Source: Cryptomeria japonica (taxonomy: Eukaryota; Streptophyta; Pinopsida; Cupressales; Cupressaceae). Taken from it: 64,000 nucleotides of DNA. The number at the start of each line of letters is the position of its first letter. Within the stretch, counting starts at the first letter, position 1. The stretch spans positions 602,952,709-603,016,708 of the forward strand of contig NC_081413.1 of assembly GCF_030272615.1 (NCBI RefSeq), read 5' to 3'. The position numbers were made by a program, and so were the translations under genes. Under the pieces are notes generated by a model. The model was not told the origin of the DNA. It did not search any database and saw nothing but the letters and a program-made list of their open reading frames with translations. Positions 21,539 through 31,559 of this stretch are shown piece by piece.

Positions 21539-23136
21539 TGTTGGCATTATGTGAACCAGCATGAAGATCTAATGACATTGTATGTTGTCATTGATGTCAA
21601 TATGTGTTATGAAGAGAACTGGTATATGTGATAGGTGAAAAGAGAAAGGAATCGACATATGTATGAACCGGTTTATATGTCAAAGTGAAGCGGCATATTT
21701 GTTCAAGATGAACCGGCATGTAGTTATGGGAACCGATACATGGAAGCATTGTATGACTACTGGTTGGTAGGTAGCTTCCACTTCAGGGTTTCCGGTTGGA
21801 GCACCTCAAGTGACTCAATCGGTGATCTTCGTGTGATGAGTTAGCAGTATGATGGAGGACAAATCATGTTTCCACGTAAGCTCTATGCACGTGAAGGATC
21901 TTGCATAAAGAAGACTATTCCTATCTACCTCGGGAATGTGCGAAGTCTATCAAACGGTGATAATGCGTGATGGGTTATCAGCCGCCATGAAATCGGTGGA
22001 TAATGGATGATGGAGAATGTCTTGAGATTGATTCAAGATTGTTGCATTTAATGCAGTATGATTCAACGGTCAGGATCGAACCATTTGAATTGCTTAACCT
22101 AACAGGTTTAGGGTTTAGGGTTTTTGCTACCGACCTGTATGTTTCCTATAAGGTTGATGTTGTGTTTCTTTCTGAGGTTGTTGGTAAAAGTTGTGAATGT
22201 GTATCCAAGGGAAGTGATACGCAATTCTTTCCAGACCAAAGGAGAGAAGTGATACCTACAAAGTGAATGTGCAGAAGGTAAAGAGGAGCCTAAATGAATC
22301 TGCATTAGCATTGAGTGTTGTTAACAAATCATTGTAATGCCTGTTGATCTCTAACCACTTCAACAGTTGTAAAATCCCCTAACAGGGTAGCCTTAACTGG
22401 CTTGATTCAAAATCCCTTAACCGGGTGGTCTTAATAGGCTTGATTCAAATCCCTTAACCAGGTAACTCGAAGCTAATGAGTTCTGAGAAGCTATAGAGCT
22501 TAGGAGATCCTTTCAGCTATTGAGTTCTTGAAATCCTCTAACAAGGTGACCCTACCGGGTTTAACCCTTAACCGTGTATCCCTTAACCTAGTGATCCCTA
22601 ACAAGATCGGTTCCTAGCAGAACCTATTGTAATGTCTTTAACCGGACAAGGCTCCAACATAGTGGACTTCTAAAGAGTTCAAAAAGTAGCTTGTGGGTAT
22701 TCATCCCCACCATGGTTTTTCCCAATTGGGTTTCCACGTGAAAAATATGTGTGTCATGTGAAATGCTTTTGTCTTGTGATGCTTTGTTTTACCTGTTAAG
22801 CATATGAAGGTTCTATGTTTTATGCCTGTCTATAAAACATATTGAACTCACTGTTGTGAAGATCTGATGATTAAGTTTACCTGTTTATGCATGAGAATAT
22901 AATAATACTGTAGTATTGAGCTAAGAGGGAAGCTTATTTAGTGACCGATTCATGACTAATTGAGTTATACTGGATGTTACCGGTTGCACTCTGTTCTACC
23001 AGTATCCCTGTTTGTTAGTCATTTGGAGTATTAGCTGTCAAACCAGTTTTGGATAGTATTTGTGTTTGTACTGATTCACCCCCCCCCCCCCCTCTCAGTA
23101 CCAGTTTGGTACTAGTGGTTCATCATTGAGTTATCA
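21539..23136 (+). repeat. 5' LTR of the copia element (1598 bp)
   Basis: TG...CA ends, matched by the 3' LTR. It contains a direct TTTAGGG repeat (22107-22120), a run of short CCCTTAACC/AACCGG words (22370-22640) and a poly-C run at 23080-23093 near the end. The ORF at 22003-22266 within it is not conserved in the other LTR and is not counted as a gene. Confidence 0.93.
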
Positions 23137-23138
23137 AT

Positions 23139-23150
23139 TGGTATCAGAGC
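23139..23150 (+). other. Primer-binding site, initiator tRNA-Met
   Basis: TGGTATCAGAGC, two bases after the 5' LTR. It is the standard copia primer site. Confidence 0.9.
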
Positions 23151-23205
23151 ACTCTAGGTCCTCTGTGTTGTAAGCTTAACCGCTTGAGGTAAAGATCCCA
23201 GTCAA

Positions 23206-24235
23206 ATGATGAAGAGGGAAGGTCCAAAGTTTAAGAGGGAAAATTTTGGTATATGGAAAGATAGGATGAAGATATTTATCAGAAACATGGGTGCTCAACA
23301 CTGGAGTTATGTTGAGACTGTCTATGTTGTCCCTACTGGTACTCTCACCGATGACCAAAAGAGAGAGATACAAGAAAATGGGCAAGTCATGGAAGCCCTC
23401 ATCAGTAGTTTATCTGACATTGAATTTATTGATGTTCATGACAAGGCAAATCCCAAAGAGGTATGGGATGCTCTTGAAAATATCTATGGTGGTGATGAGC
23501 ATGTAAAACAGGCTAAGGAAGAAAGCTTGAGAGGGAAGTTTGAAGACATGCGGATGGTTGAAGGAGAGACCATTCAGCAGTATGGAATAAGAATCAAAAT
23601 GGTTGTTGGAGAAATCAAGAGTGCAGGTAGCAAAATAGAAGATTCCACTATGGTGAGTAAAGTCCTGAGATCCCTATTGCCGGTCTATGCAATAAGGGTC
23701 GCTGCCATTCAGGAGCTGAAATCAATAGACAAGTCTAAGGTGTCCTTGGACTCTATCATAGCCAAGTTGATAGCCTATGAGCTGAATAGTTTTGATGGCA
23801 GTGTTCAAAAGACAAAATCAACCTTTTAAAGCCTCTGCTATACCATCCAGAAAAGGAAAAGAGGCTAGCACTAGTAGGGAACCTAGTCAGAGCAAAGAAA
23901 TGAATGATGAAGAGTTTCTGATGGAATTTGAAGCTCTTCTTGACAGGAAATTTTCAAAAGGAACTGGTAAATACAAAGGTAAGCTACCTTTGAAATGTTT
24001 TTCCTGTAACCGAATAGGACATATTGCTATGAACTGTCCTAATAGCGACAACAAGGATAAACCGGAAAGGTTCAAGAAATTCAAAGGAGGAAACCAAAGA
24101 AACTGTTTTGTGGCAGTTGATGAAGGTGTCACAGATGAGGAATCAGAAGATGAAGAGAATGAAGACATTATGTTTGTTGCTGTAAAGGAAGATGTGGCAG
24201 ACAAGAAGGCTTTTGTCTCCCGGTTTGAAAATTCA
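23206..24235 (+). pseudogene. gag: Copia gag, frameshifted
   Basis: The ATG at 23206 opens a 207-codon frame with the copia Gag (UBN2-like) features NFGIWKDRMKIFI near the start, KEVWDALENIYGG and LRSLLPVYAIRV. The phase changes at a T run near 23823-23827, where one extra base would explain the switch. The continuing frame (from 23792) holds the zinc knuckle CFSCNRIGHIAMNC (about 23998-24039), followed by an acidic stretch. Gag forms the particle shell and binds RNA. It is followed directly by protease in the same phase. Confidence 0.9.
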
Positions 24236-24780
24236 AATGAGTGGATTATTGACAGTGGTTGTTCTCACCATATGACTAGTGACCAGAGCAAGTTTCTATC
24301 CTTAGAGGAGTATGATGGTGGTGTGGTTCGCTTTGGCAATGATGCACCTTGCATGGTCAAAGGCAGAGGGTCCATCTCTTTGAATGGAAAGAGTAGTGCT
24401 GACAATGTGTACTGGGTTGATGGTCTCAGACACAACCTTCTAAGTGTTACCCAGCTAAATGACAGTGGCCTCACTCTGCAATTCAAAAATGGAGTTTGCA
24501 GAATCAAAGAAAAAGATGGTAAATTGGTGGCCATCAGCATGCAGACTAAAGGTAACCTATTTCATCTAAATGCAAATATAAGTACATGTCTTATGGCTAA
24601 GCTTGATGATAGCTGGATATGGCATAGGAGACTCTGCCATGTGAACTTTGATAACATTGTGAAGGCTAGTAAGATCAAGGCAGTTAGAGGGTTGTCGGTG
24701 CTGAGCAAACCAGATAATACCTTATGCAGAGAGTGTAAACTGGGGAAAATGTCTTCCTCAACCTTTAAAGGTAAATCTCT
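24236..24780 (+). pseudogene. pol: Copia protease and pre-integrase zinc region
   Basis: WIIDSGCSHHMT carries the aspartic protease active site DSG (Asp codon 24251-24253). The GAG-pre-integrase segment follows (LRHNLLSVTQLNDSG, then IWHRRLCHVNFDNI with paired His, then CRECKLGKMS with paired Cys), completing an HHCC zinc site. This part is an open frame with no stop and is typical of copia. Confidence 0.92.
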
Positions 24781-25690
24781 CACTACTGACAACTTGCTTG
24801 ATCTTGTGCATACTGATCTATGTGGTCCTATGAAAACTAGAAGTGTGCAGGGTGATAGGTACTTCATGATTCTCAATGATGACTGCTCAAGAATGATGTG
24901 GGTCACATTCTTGAAAGACAAGTCCGAAGCCTTTGTGAAATTCAAAGCTTTCAGAGCATTAGTGGAGAAGGAAAGTGGCAAAAGGATCAAGTGTCTCAGA
25001 ACTGATCAAGGAGGGGAATTCACTTCTAGTGAATTCAACGAGTATTGTGAAGAATTTGGCATCAAGAGACAACTATCTGCCCCTCGGACTCCATAGCAAA
25101 ATGGCCTAGCAGAGAGAAATAACCGGACTGTGGTTGAAGCAGCTAGAACCATGTTGATTCAAGGAAAGGTAGCTCACACATTTTGGAGAGAAGCAGTGAG
25201 CACTGCAGTCTACACTATGAACCAGGTACTCATCAAAAAGGGTAAGGACAAAACTCCTTATGAGTATTGGACCAGTAAGACACCTATGGTTAACTACTTT
25301 AAGGTCTTTGGTATCAAATGATACATCAAGAGGAGTGAACATCAGGGCAAATTTGAAGCTAAATGTGATGAGGGAATATTTCTAGGATATTCCACCAAGA
25401 GTAAAGCTTTCAAGTGCTACAACAATAGGACTCAGAGAATTATGGAAAGCATCAATGTAAGAGTTGATGAATCCTATGAGAAGACTGAGGAAACTGGCAG
25501 TGAGCAAGCTGTAAATGAACCGGTTGCAACCTTCTGGGAACCGGTTGTTAGCCAACCAAGTACCAGTAACAGTGTCCCTGGACCGGTGAATGCTGATACT
25601 GATGAAGATGAGGATGAAGAAGAAAAGCAAGAAGAACTAGTTAAGACCATTCCTCGGTATGTCAAGTTGAATCATGATCCCAAGTAGATC
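24781..25690 (+). pseudogene. Copia integrase, with stops
   Basis: Core DDE residues are all present: LVHTDLCGPM, LRTDQGGEFTS and LAERNNRTVVEAAR. In-frame stops are TAG at 25094-25096 (just before QNGLAERN, where Gln fits), TGA at 25319-25321 (where Cys fits) and TAG at 25685-25687. The C-terminal part has the copia GIFLGYSTKSKAFKCY motif, then an acidic linker DTDEDEDEEEKQE. Integrase lies before RT, which separates Ty1/copia from Ty3/gypsy. Confidence 0.92.
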
Positions 25691-25747
25691 ATAGGTGATA
25701 AGGATGCAGGAATCCTTACAAGAAGAAAGATCAAAGAAAACTCATGT

Positions 25748-26470
25748 ATGATCTCTAAATTTGAGCCTAAATCATTCAAAGAGGCTCATAAAGATGAAGA
25801 CTGGATCAAAGCAATGGAAGAGGAACTTGATCAGATAGAAAAAAATGGTACATGGTCCTTGGTACCTAGACCTGAGCATAAAAATGTCATTGGCACCAAA
25901 TGGGTGTTCAGAAATAAGCTGAATGAGGATGGCACAGTGATTAGGAATAAAGCCAAATTGGTATGCAAAGGATATGCTCAAGAAGAAGGAGAAGACTATG
26001 GGGAAACCTTTGCTCCTGTAGCCAGATTGGAAGGAGTTCGTATGCTTCTTGCATATGCAGCCTTTAAGAGGTTCAAAGTATATCAAATGGGTGTAAAATC
26101 TGCATTCCTAAATGGTGTACTTGAAGAGGAGGTGTATATTGAGCAACCAGATGGGTTTGCCCTATCTGAAGATAGTGACATGGTATGTAGGCTACATAAA
26201 GCATTATATGGTCTAAAGCAAGCACCTAGGGCATGGTATGAGTGCCTACATTCCCATCTTGTGAAGATTGGATTTGAGAGAACAAGTGAAGATAGCAATA
26301 TCTACTTGAAGTATGAAAGAGATCATATCCTAATCTGTGAAGTTTTTATTGATGACATCATCTTTGAAGGAGATGACAAGATGAGTCATGAGTTTGCTGA
26401 TGAGATGAAAAAAGAGTTTGAGATGTCACTCATAGGGGAGATTAATTTCTTCATTGGACTATAGATCCAG
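25748..26470 (+). pseudogene. Copia reverse transcriptase
   Basis: Diagnostic blocks are [72 protein letters not shown] and the catalytic FIDD at 26345-26356 (copia usually has YVDD or VDD). A TAG at 26462-26464 after FFIGL, where Gln is expected, ends the frame. The same phase continues into RNase H. Confidence 0.93.
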
Positions 26471-26473
26471 CAG

Positions 26474-27298
26474 ATGGAAGATGGAATCTTTACCACTCAG
26501 TCCAAATATGTCAAAGAGGTACTGAAGACTTTTGGCATGGAAGATAGCAAACCGGTTGGTACATTGATGGTGACCGGTTGCAAATTGACAAAAGAGGATG
26601 ATTCCACACTGGTTGATGAGAAGGAATACCAATCAATGATTGGTAAGTTGCATTATGTAGTGCATAGCAGACTAGATATTGCACATGCAGTTGGCATTAC
26701 TGCAAGGTTCCAGAAGAGTCCAAGAGAATCTCACTTGATTGCAGTCAAGCGGATTCTTAGGTATCTGAAGGGAACAGTTGACTATGGATTGTGCTACCCA
26801 TACAACAATAATTTCAATCTAAAAGTGTTCATAGATGTTGATTGGGCAGGTAATGTGGATGACCGAAAAAGCACAACCGGTGGTGCATTCTTTCTCGGTG
26901 GTAGACTGGTCTCATGGATGAGTAAAAAGCAGAGTTGTATCTCTCAGTCTATAGTGGAAGTGGAGTATGTTGCAGCTTTCATGAACTGCACTCAGACAAT
27001 CTGGATGAAGCATGTACTGGAAGGCTTCAAGATCCTTGTATCTGAACCGGTAAGTATATTTTGTGATAACACAAGTGCTATCAATATATCAAAGAATTTG
27101 GTTTTACATTCTAGAACCAAGCATTTTGAGCTTAAGTATCATTTCTTGAGGGAAAAGGTTCAGAATAAAGAGATTGCACTGGAGCATGTGTCCAGTAAGG
27201 AGCAGTTAGCAGACATATTCACCAAGCCTCTCCCAAAGACAACATTTGTGCATTTGAGAGGTGAATTAGGGGTATTGCCCCTCCAGGAGGTGAACTAA
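26474..27298 (+). pseudogene. Copia RT thumb and RNase H
   Basis: In phase with RT after one TAG. Motifs are SMIGKLHYVVHSRLDIAHAV, VFIDVDWAGNVDDRKSTTGG (the usual F-T-D-A-D-W core, changed at two positions), FCDNTSAINISKN and HSRTKHFELKYHFLRE. It ends with ADIFTKPLPK and stops at 27296-27298. RNase H removes RNA from the hybrid during reverse transcription. Confidence 0.92.
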
Positions 27299-27429
27299 AC
27301 GTAATTGTTCCACATCAGTCAGGTATTGGATAGACAAATTTTTGGTTGATTGATGTGTTGAAGGATGCTACTCCTCAGGGGGAGCAACATGATGGAATAG
27401 AGATGTTTGTACCTCCACTTTGGCATTGT

Positions 27430-27541
27430 TGTCAAAGGGGGAGAAGGAGTGAAGCGGAAAAGATATCTGCAACAAATAGGGGAGAAGGAGTGAAGCGGAG
27501 AGATATCTTTGTATATTGCCATCAATGCCAAAGGGGGAGAT
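27430..27541 (+). other. Polypurine tract region, with duplicated PPT-like segment
   Basis: The tract AAAGGGGGAGA (27530-27540) abuts the 3' LTR at 27542 and would prime plus-strand synthesis. Two further purine blocks, each GGGGAGAAGGAGTGAAGCGG followed by AGATATCT, occur near 27438 and 27479. They look like a short tandem duplication of about 42 bp. Confidence 0.8.
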
Positions 27542-29107
27542 TGTTGGCATTATGTGAACCGACATGAAGACATAATGACATTGTATGTTGTCATTGATGT
27601 CAATATGTGTTATGAAGAGAACCGGCATATGTGATAGGTGAAAAGAGAAAGGAACCAACATATGTATGAACCGGTTTATATGTCAAAGTGAAGCGGCATA
27701 TTTGTTCAAGATGAACCAGCATGTAGTTATGGGAACATGGAAGCATTATATGACTACCGGTTGGTAGGTAGCTTCCACTTCAGGGTTTCCAGTTGGAGCA
27801 CCTCAAGTGACTCAATCGGTGATCTTCGTGTGATGAGTTAGCAGTATGATGGAGGACAGATCATGTTGCCACGTAAGCTTTGTGTGCGTGAAGGATCTTG
27901 CATGAAGAAGACTATTCCTATCTACCTTGGGAATGTGTGAAGTCTGTCAAACGGTGATAACACGTGATGGGTTATCAGCCGCCATGAAATCGGTGGATAA
28001 TGGATGATGGAGAATGTCTTGAGATCGATTCAAGATTGTTGCATTTAATGTAGTATGATTCAATGGTCAAGATCAAACCGTTTGAATTGCTTAACCTAAC
28101 AGGTTTAGGGTTTAGGGTTTTTGCTACCGACCTGTATGTTTCCTATAAGGTCGATGTTGTGTTTCTTTCTGAGGTTGTTGGCAAAAGTTGTGAATGTGTA
28201 TCCAAGGGAAGTGATACGTAATTCTTGCCAGACCAAAAGAGAGAAGTGATACCTACAAAGTGAATGTGCAGAAGGTAAAGAGGAGCCTAAATGGATCTGC
28301 ATTAGCATTGTAATACCTATTGATCTCTAACCACTTCAATAGTTGTAAAATCCCCTAACAGGGTAGCCTTAACTAGCTTGATTCAAAATCCCTTAACCGG
28401 GTGGTCTTAACAGGCTTGATTCAAATCCCTTAACCGGGTAACTCGAAGCTAATGAGTTCTGAGAAGCTATAGAGCTTAGGAGATCCTTTCAGCTATTGAG
28501 TTCTTGAAATCCTCTAATAAGGTGACCCTACCGGGTTTAACCCTTAACCGTGTATCCCTTAACCGGGTGATCCCTAACAGGATTGGTTCCTAGCAGAACC
28601 TATTGTAATGTCTTTAACCGAACAAGGTTCCTAACAGAGCGAACTTCTAAAGAGTTCAAAAAGTAGCTTGTGGGTATTCATCCCCACCATGGTTTTTCCC
28701 AGTTGGGTTTCCATGTGAAAAATATGTGTGTCATGTGAAATGCTTTTGTCTTGTGATGCTTTGTTTTACCTATTAAGCATATGAAGGTTCTATGTTTTAT
28801 GCCTGTCTATAAAACATATTGAACTCACTGTTGTGAAAATCTAATGATTAAGTTTACCTGTTTATGCATGAGAATATAATAATACTGTAGTATTGAGCTA
28901 AGAGGGAAGCTTATTGAGTGACCGGTTCATGACTGATTGAGCTATACTGGATGTTACCGATTGCACTCTGTTCTACCAGTATCCCTGTTTGTCAGTCATT
29001 TGGAGTATTAGGTGTCAAACCGATTTTGGACAGTATTTGTGTTTGTACTGATTCACCCCCCCCTCTCAGTACCGGTTTGGTACTAGTGGTTCATCATTGA
29101 GTTATCA
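27542..29107 (+). repeat. 3' LTR of the copia element (1566 bp)
   Basis: Matches 21539-23136 from TGTTGGCATTATG to GAGTTATCA. It differs by an 8-bp deletion after TATGGGAAC, a shorter poly-C run and scattered transitions. The TTTAGGGTTTAGGG motif is kept at 28104-28117. Confidence 0.93.
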
Positions 29108-29112
29108 CTACC

Positions 29113-29289
29113 TCCTCACCAATTCTCGTTCTTTTTCGAGAGATCGCCCAATTTTTTGAAATTTTTCGACCCTTCTCTCGAGGGGGCATACCACCCGTTA
29201 AATTAACATTTATGGGGCATATTTCTTCACGCCTGTTTTTATTTCTTTGAAACGATGCGATTAACCGCACCGTCTCAAAGAGGGGCAAA
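29113..29289 (+). other. 3' end of Tat internal region with polypurine tract
   Basis: Resumed Tat sequence after the copia insertion. It ends with CAAAGAGGGGCAAA (29276-29289), a purine-rich tract directly against the 3' LTR start TGTAGTCAC at 29290. The short minus-strand ORF here is not supported. Confidence 0.75.
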
Positions 29290-30779
29290 TGTAGTCACAT
29301 AAATCTATCCATTTAATTAAATTAATATTTACTGTTTATTTGATTAATAAACCTTCAATAATCAATTAATTAAATTAATATTTAATTAATTCATCCTCAA
29401 CCATTCTCCTATTAACTAAATAAATTATTCAATTTATTTTCAATTATTTCATTAAACCAAATTCACAATCAATTAAATAAATAAATCATATTTATTTAAT
29501 TTGAACCACTTTCTTCTTTTAAATAAATCAATATTTATTTAAATCCCTAAACAAATCCCCCCCACTTGCATTCTCCTACAAATGCAAGTTGCAACTACAA
29601 TTAAAATAAATTAATTTTATTTTAATTAAAATCCTATTTTCCCTCACCCACCAAACCCACTTGCAATCCTAAATGCCCTTCTAGACCCTTCTAACCACTT
29701 TCTAATCATTCCTAATTAGCCTAATCCATCTCCTAAATATTTTCACATTCCTAAGCAACTTGAGGTCATTTATGAAAGACTCCAAAGTCTTTGAAAAGCA
29801 TTTAATGCTTTATGTGCTCAACAAGCTAACCTCTAAAGTCTTCCAAACCACTAATGACTCTTACATGACCATTAATAGCTCTTACATAGCCATTTATGGT
29901 TAACTCAACTCACCCACATGGTTAGAGACTTTACCTCTAACTCAACCCTCATTTGACTCATGGGTCTCTTCAAGCATTTATTGCTTTGATCATAGTTATC
30001 TTCACTAACTCTTGCACAAGAGTTTATCCATTGGATAAAGACATTATTTATTGGATAATGACTTTATTCATTTAACTCAACATTAACCTTACATCCCAAG
30101 TTAACTCTCAAGTCATGTCAAACATTTAATGTTTATTCCCTCCCCTCTCAACCCATCTCTTGTTGACATTTGTCATCCTGGGATTGGATTGAAAGCCCTC
30201 ACATGGATCATAAACCCATCAATCCTGACCCTTGCTAAGATTAATCAATCTCAACCATTCATTGCTCCATTTTACCTATAAATAGAGTTCATTTCTTCAT
30301 AATCCAGATCCTGAAATCTTGTATGCATATAATTTAGAGTGAAATTTAGAGAGCATTTAGCATAATAATTTACATTTGTCTTTTTGGACTAAAATTAACA
30401 TTCGATAATTAGATAATATCTAATTATCGTTTCTTCACATTTGCATTTTCATAAGCTTTCATTCTACAATCTTGAACCTCCATAAGACATCCAGAATAGT
30501 GCAAAAAGCTACTGAGAGCTACACTCATTTGGGAACTTGGAGAGGAGAGGAGAGGAACAAGGGAGGAGTAGCTACAAACATGGTGGAGGGCATTTGGAGA
30601 TGTTTTATTGCATTTCTTAGTTTGGTTAAGTTTTATATTTTGTGTTTTGTGTCTCTCTTGATATGCTTGCTTATGATAGTCTTTGATTTGTGATTTCTAA
30701 CACTAACACTTGGATTGTTTCTTGTGTGTTTGTGTATTTGTCTTCCTAACATCCTAACCTTCCTTTTTGCAGAGCATCA
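29290..30779 (+). repeat. 3' LTR of the Tat element (1490 bp)
   Basis: Aligns with 4391-5886 over its whole length with a few percent substitutions. TATA box TATAAATA at 30277-30284. It ends GAGCATCA at 30779, followed by the TAATT target duplication. Confidence 0.93.
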
Positions 30780-30784
30780 TAATT

Positions 30785-31559
30785 ATTTTCACATTTTGAT
30801 TATGTTAAGGTTTCCATCTCTAATTTTTTTTGTTAGTGTGTCCATTTTTTGTCAAAAACCAACATGTCATATTTTGGGCATGGAGTTTTACTCATTCATT
30901 GAATTTTGAAATAAATTACATTTTTAGAAACTAGACTCCATTCTACACAATTTTAAAAAAACAACTTGATTTTTGATTAGTTTTCACAATTTTTTGGGAG
31001 ATCATGCTCAAATTTATGTTTTTCAAAATGTGTCCATTTCGAAAATTTGAAAAAAATCATATATTCATCAAAAAACTAGTCGAAAAATTTGGCATAAACT
31101 TCATGGTATTAGCTAGTTTCTCATTGGAATGATTTTCAAAATTCTACAAAAAAAGAAACATTTTAGGGGCATCATATTTGGTGCTATGTTATATTTTTCT
31201 GATAAAAATAGGACCAATAAATGTGGTGCCCCTTTTTGAAACCCTTAATCTCCACCATTTTGAAAACAAATTATTAGTTTAGAAAGTAGAATCCAAGCAC
31301 TTCAACTCTTATTCGTGTTGCATCTTCAAATTTTGAGCATACCTATCTTCAATTTATTGTTGAAGTTCAAACTTTGTTGATTTCAGAAAAAAAAAAAAAA
31401 AAAAAAAAAAAAAGTGACATCTTAAGACCCGTTTTTGGCCCCTCATCTTTGTGCACTTACCTTGGTCACATATGGAATTGCAAAAAAACTGGTGTCTAAG
31501 TGGGCAAATATGGGGCTATGAGGGTGTCAAATAGAAGATGAAGTAGGAGTGTCTCTTAC
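30785..31559. other. AT-rich spacer with a 27-base poly(A) run
   Basis: No gene seen. A run of 27 A lies at 31387-31413. It could be the tail of an old retroposed sequence or a simple slippage tract; no target duplication was found around it. Confidence 0.5.

Larger units (their letters stand above)
21539..29107 (+). mobile_element. Full-length Ty1/copia retrotransposon nested in the Tat element
   Basis: LTRs 21539-23136 and 27542-29107 begin TGTTGGCATTATG and end GAGTTATCA. CTACC at 21534-21538 is repeated at 29108-29112 as target duplication. PBS TGGTATCAGAGC follows the 5' LTR, and a purine tract precedes the 3' LTR. The gene order (gag, protease, integrase, RT, RNase H) identifies Ty1/copia. 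One frameshift and four in-frame stops disable the polyprotein. Over the first 260 bp the LTRs differ at about 12 positions plus an 8-bp indel by my count, mostly transitions. It inserted after the Tat element, in its 3' spacer upstream of the PMD gene and its AGCGCT array. Confidence 0.95.
4391..30779 (+). mobile_element. Tat-lineage Ty3/gypsy LTR retrotransposon, interrupted by a copia element
   Basis: Two LTRs (4391-5886 and 29290-30779) in direct orientation flank the element. The 5-bp TAATT occurs at 4386-4390 and again at 30780-30784, which is the target-site duplication. The internal region reads gag, protease, RT, RNase H, a second RNase H of the archaeal-like type, and integrase. That second RNase H is the hallmark of the Tat lineage. 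An antisense PMD gene lies between integrase and the 3' LTR. Subtracting the copia insertion (21539-29107 plus 5 bp) leaves about 18.8 kb, large but within the range of Tat/Ogre-like elements. LTRs differ by several percent by eye, and all pol frames carry stops, so this copy is dead. Confidence 0.93.

Noticed and set aside
22107-22123. TTTAGGG repeats considered as a telomeric end
   Set aside because: Only two to three units, present in both LTRs; a promoter telobox is more likely than a telomere relic.
22003-22266. 87-codon ORF in the copia 5' LTR
   Set aside because: Not conserved in the 3' LTR copy, where small changes break it; LTR sequence.
23887-24990. Minus-strand ORFs opposite copia gag/pol
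   Set aside because: Shadows of the well-supported plus-strand polyprotein.
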